Below are positions 62,319 through 64,000 of a DNA stretch of 64,000 bases, one piece after another. How positions within the stretch are numbered: position 1 is the first letter of the stretch; each line of letters starts with the position of its first letter. The translations under genes and the position numbers were made by a program. This DNA is from Sorangium cellulosum So0157-2 (lineage in GTDB: Bacteria; Myxococcota_A; Polyangia; Polyangiales; Polyangiaceae). The notes beneath the pieces were generated by a model that worked only from the letters and a program-made list of their open reading frames with translations, made no database searches and had not been told where the DNA came from. The stretch lies in contig NC_021658.1 in NCBI RefSeq assembly GCF_000418325.1, forward strand, positions 13,558,501 through 13,622,500. The letters are read 5' to 3'.

Positions 62319-62981
62319 ATGCCCACCCCCGTGAAGTGGACGACCATCGCGCAGATCCTCTTCATCCTCGTCGCGGCCGTCGCCGTGTACGGCTTCGTGC
62401 ACGCGGCGCAGAACGACCAGCGCTCCACGGGCTGCAAGGCCATGTGCGCGCTGCGCCCCGCGTACGCCGGCCGCAACCGGCTCGCGCCGGACTTCGAGCT
62501 GCCGGACATGAACGGCAAGCCGGTCCGGCTCTCGTCGTTCCGGGGCAAGACGGTCTTCTTGAACTTCTGGACCAAGACCTGCGCGCCGTGCCTGCAGGAG
62601 ATGCCGGCGCTCGCGGAGCTCGGCCGGATCGCCCAATCGCGGAAGGACTTCGTCGTCCTCACGATCTCGACCGACGAGGGGCCGGACGACGTGCGGGACG
62701 CGCTCAAGGTGGCCCTCAACGGGGATCCGCCGTTCCCGGTGCTCTTCGATCCCGAGTCCAAGGTCGTGCTGGACCAGTACGGCACGCAGCTCTACCCGGA
62801 GACGTGGATCATCGATCCGAACGGGATCATCCGGGCCCGCTTCGACGGGGCGCGGGACTGGTCGAGCAGCCTGGCCATCGACGTGGGCGAGATGGTCTCG
62901 CGCTGGGGCGGGTGCCCGGTCGAGATCTACAAGGGGCAGCCGCGCGGCGGCTTCGCCGGCCTCTGCACCGACGACTCCTGA
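62319..62981 (+). CDS. TlpA/ResA-like membrane-anchored thioredoxin
   Basis: A 220-aa protein with one N-terminal helix (TIAQILFILVAAVAVYGFV) and a periplasmic thioredoxin domain. The redox site is CAPC (NFWTKTCAPCLQEMP), with the cis-Pro in YPETWIIDP. Two more Cys lie between helix and domain (CKAMC) and two near the end. Likely a reductant for exported or cytochrome cysteines. Confidence 0.88.
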   Translation: MPTPVKWTTIAQILFILVAAVAVYGFVHAAQNDQRSTGCKAMCALRPAYAGRNRLAPDFELPDMNGKPVRLSSFRGKTVFLNFWTKTCAPCLQEMPALAELGRIAQSRKDFVVLTISTDEGPDDVRDALKVALNGDPPFPVLFDPESKVVLDQYGTQLYPETWIIDPNGIIRARFDGARDWSSSLAIDVGEMVSRWGGCPVEIYKGQPRGGFAGLCTDDS

Positions 62982-63025
62982 GCGGGCTCCTTCCCCGAGG
63001 GGGTGAGAGCGCTTAGGATCTGCCC

Positions 63026-63250
63026 ATGAAGCTGGAGGCTGCGAACGTGCTCGCGTTCGAGGCGGGCAGAGCTCTCCTCGGCGCAGCGCGGCCGCTCGAC
63101 GTGGAGATCGAGGGGGTGACGATCCACGTCGCCCCGCAGCGCGAGCCGCCGATCGCGTGGCCCGCGCTCCCGGACGGGCGGCCGATCCCTGGCCTCGATG
63201 AGCAGCGCGACGGCCCGTGGCCCTCGGCGGTGCGGCTCGACTGCTCGTGA
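63026..63250 (+). CDS. Short ORF in frame with the downstream ATPase, ending at TGA
   Basis: A 74-codon ORF (MKLEAANVLAFEAGRALLG at the start) ends at TGA 63248-63250. The frame then stays open to the window edge. It has no recognised family. It could be a small gene, or the first part of the larger protein below interrupted by a nonsense codon. GC-hairpin-forming bases lie directly after the TGA (63253-63278). Confidence 0.45.
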   Translation: MKLEAANVLAFEAGRALLGAARPLDVEIEGVTIHVAPQREPPIAWPALPDGRPIPGLDEQRDGPWPSAVRLDCS

Positions 63251-63271
63251 AAGGGCGGACACGTCACGCTC

Positions 63272-64000
63272 GTGGCCCGCTGGAGCACGTGGCGCGCGCA
63301 TCGGCGCTACCACGGGCAGCTCGCGCTCGAGGTCGCGACCGTGCCGCGCAACCGCCAGATCGTCTGGAGCACGGTCACCCAGCGCATCCTCGACGTCTCG
63401 CCCGAGGGCGAGGACGCGATGCTCGAGGACGCGGTGATCCCGGTGAGCCTCGCCCTCTTCGATCGCGAGAAGGGCGACGAGAAGCGCGCCTACCTGCGCT
63501 ACCAGATCGAGCTCGCCCGCAAGCTCGGGCTCCCGTTCACGGGCGCGGCCACGGCGACGCTCTTCCGGGTGCCCCAGGGTTTCTCGGGCGCCCTCGACCC
63601 CGACGCCTTCGGCCGCGTCGTGCGCGCGGCGCTCGTGAAGCTGCCCTTCGTCACGCGCGGCGAGGACAGCGACGTGGAGGGCGAGCCGTTCCTCGATATC
63701 CGGCGCGCGCTCGCGCCCTCGAAGCGACCCGCGCCGGGGAGGAACGAGGGCGTCCCCGAGGCCGCGGCGGGCGAGCCTCCGCCCGATCTCGCCGGGCAGG
63801 ACAGCTCGCTCTTCGACGAGCTCGGCGTCTTCCAGTTCGGCCCTTTCGAGGCGTTCCGCTGGACCGACCTCGGCCGGATCAACGTGGTCATCGGCCGCAA
63901 CGACACCGGCAAGAGCACGCTCCTCAAGCTGGGCTATGCGCTCGCCAGGAGCGTGCAGGACTACACGCGGCGCCTGGAAGCCGACCGGCCCTCCCTGGGG
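63272..64000 (+). CDS. AAA-type ATPase with long N-terminal region (3' end outside window)
   Basis: The frame is open from 63251 to the end. The first GTG, at 63272, gives 243 codons. Residues ~1-150 are an unrecognised alpha/beta domain (LALFDREKGDEKRAYLRYQI, AFGRVVRAALVKLPFVTRG), followed by a disordered Pro/Glu stretch. A P-loop region begins LGRINVVIGRNDTGKSTLLKL with GRNDTGKST as Walker A, like OLD- or RecF-type ATPases, whose preceding segment FQFGPFEAFRWTDLG also fits. No start codon lies close to the ATPase domain, so the two regions belong to one protein. Confidence 0.6.
   Translation, partial: MARWSTWRAHRRYHGQLALEVATVPRNRQIVWSTVTQRILDVSPEGEDAMLEDAVIPVSLALFDREKGDEKRAYLRYQIELARKLGLPFTGAATATLFRVPQGFSGALDPDAFGRVVRAALVKLPFVTRGEDSDVEGEPFLDIRRALAPSKRPAPGRNEGVPEAAAGEPPPDLAGQDSSLFDELGVFQFGPFEAFRWTDLGRINVVIGRNDTGKSTLLKLGYALARSVQDYTRRLEADRPSLG

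Noticed and set aside
63248..63278. Selenocysteine insertion at the in-frame TGA
   Set aside because: The hairpin starts only 2 nt after the codon, the flanking residues match no known selenoprotein, and no Sec machinery is visible. It is retained only as an unexplained in-frame stop.

Overview
The window is very GC-rich, codon position 3 is almost always G or C, and only short AT-rich patches mark some intergenic regions. Gene content fits a large-genome myxobacterium of the Sorangium/Polyangium type. It holds a REC-DUF4388 regulator, a eukaryote-like Ser/Thr kinase, many lipoproteins with long Ala/Pro linkers, C-terminal hydrophobic-plus-Arg tails of MYXO-CTERM type, a TonB receptor carrying its own TonB-C domain, and scattered housekeeping genes. 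This assignment rests on protein character only; no search was run.

Layout. 1-6.2 kb: an iron/siderophore uptake locus. A TonB-dependent receptor and a lipoprotein are flanked by two decayed, complementary copies of a PepSY/DUF3325 membrane cassette. 6.6 kb: tRNA-Ser(GCT). 6.9-10.4 kb, minus strand: REC-DUF4388 regulator and aspS. 10.6-12.6 kb: a DUF2723 membrane protein gene whose frame breaks at a perfect 58-bp inverted repeat. 12.6-17 kb, minus strand: a MoxR / DUF58 / transglutaminase operon. 17.4-23.4 kb, plus strand: prenyl transferase, CPBP protease, Nudix, NAD kinase, HU and UbiB-like kinase. 23.4-27 kb: DUF1415, citrate synthase, Ser/Thr kinase and a small Cys/His protein. 27.2-30.5 kb: secreted or lipoprotein genes (copper monooxygenase-like, beta-propeller, Cys-rich repeat protein). 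30.7-40 kb: gamma-glutamyltransferase, USP, purB, DUF885 peptidase, LarA-like, HAD and cysH. 40-42.2 kb: ArsA-like ATPase and a divergent nicotinate phosphoribosyltransferase. 42.2-42.9 kb: non-coding DNA with a very long nested hairpin and 42-bp tandem repeats. 42.9-47.7 kb, minus strand: MlaE, TsaE and two envelope proteins. 47.8-51.4 kb: sdhCAB. 51.5-57.7 kb, minus strand: lipoprotein, LivH and its binding protein, TlyA, BtuF-like and a trypsin-like protease. 58-63 kb, plus strand: comEC, radical SAM, glutaredoxin-like and TlpA-like. 63-64 kb: an ATPase gene that runs off the window, preceded in the same frame by a short ORF ending in TGA.

The coherent functional units are the iron-uptake locus, the MoxR-DUF58-transglutaminase operon (overlapping starts and stops), sdhCAB, and the coupled pairs tlyA/BtuF-like and Nudix/NAD kinase. 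The most unusual items are the inverted repeat that breaks the DUF2723 gene, the 42.2-kb hairpin and repeat cluster, the reciprocal decay of the duplicated iron cassette, the Cys-every-fourth-residue protein, and the in-frame TGA ahead of the final ATPase. I found no CRISPR array, transposase, prophage or biosynthetic gene cluster.
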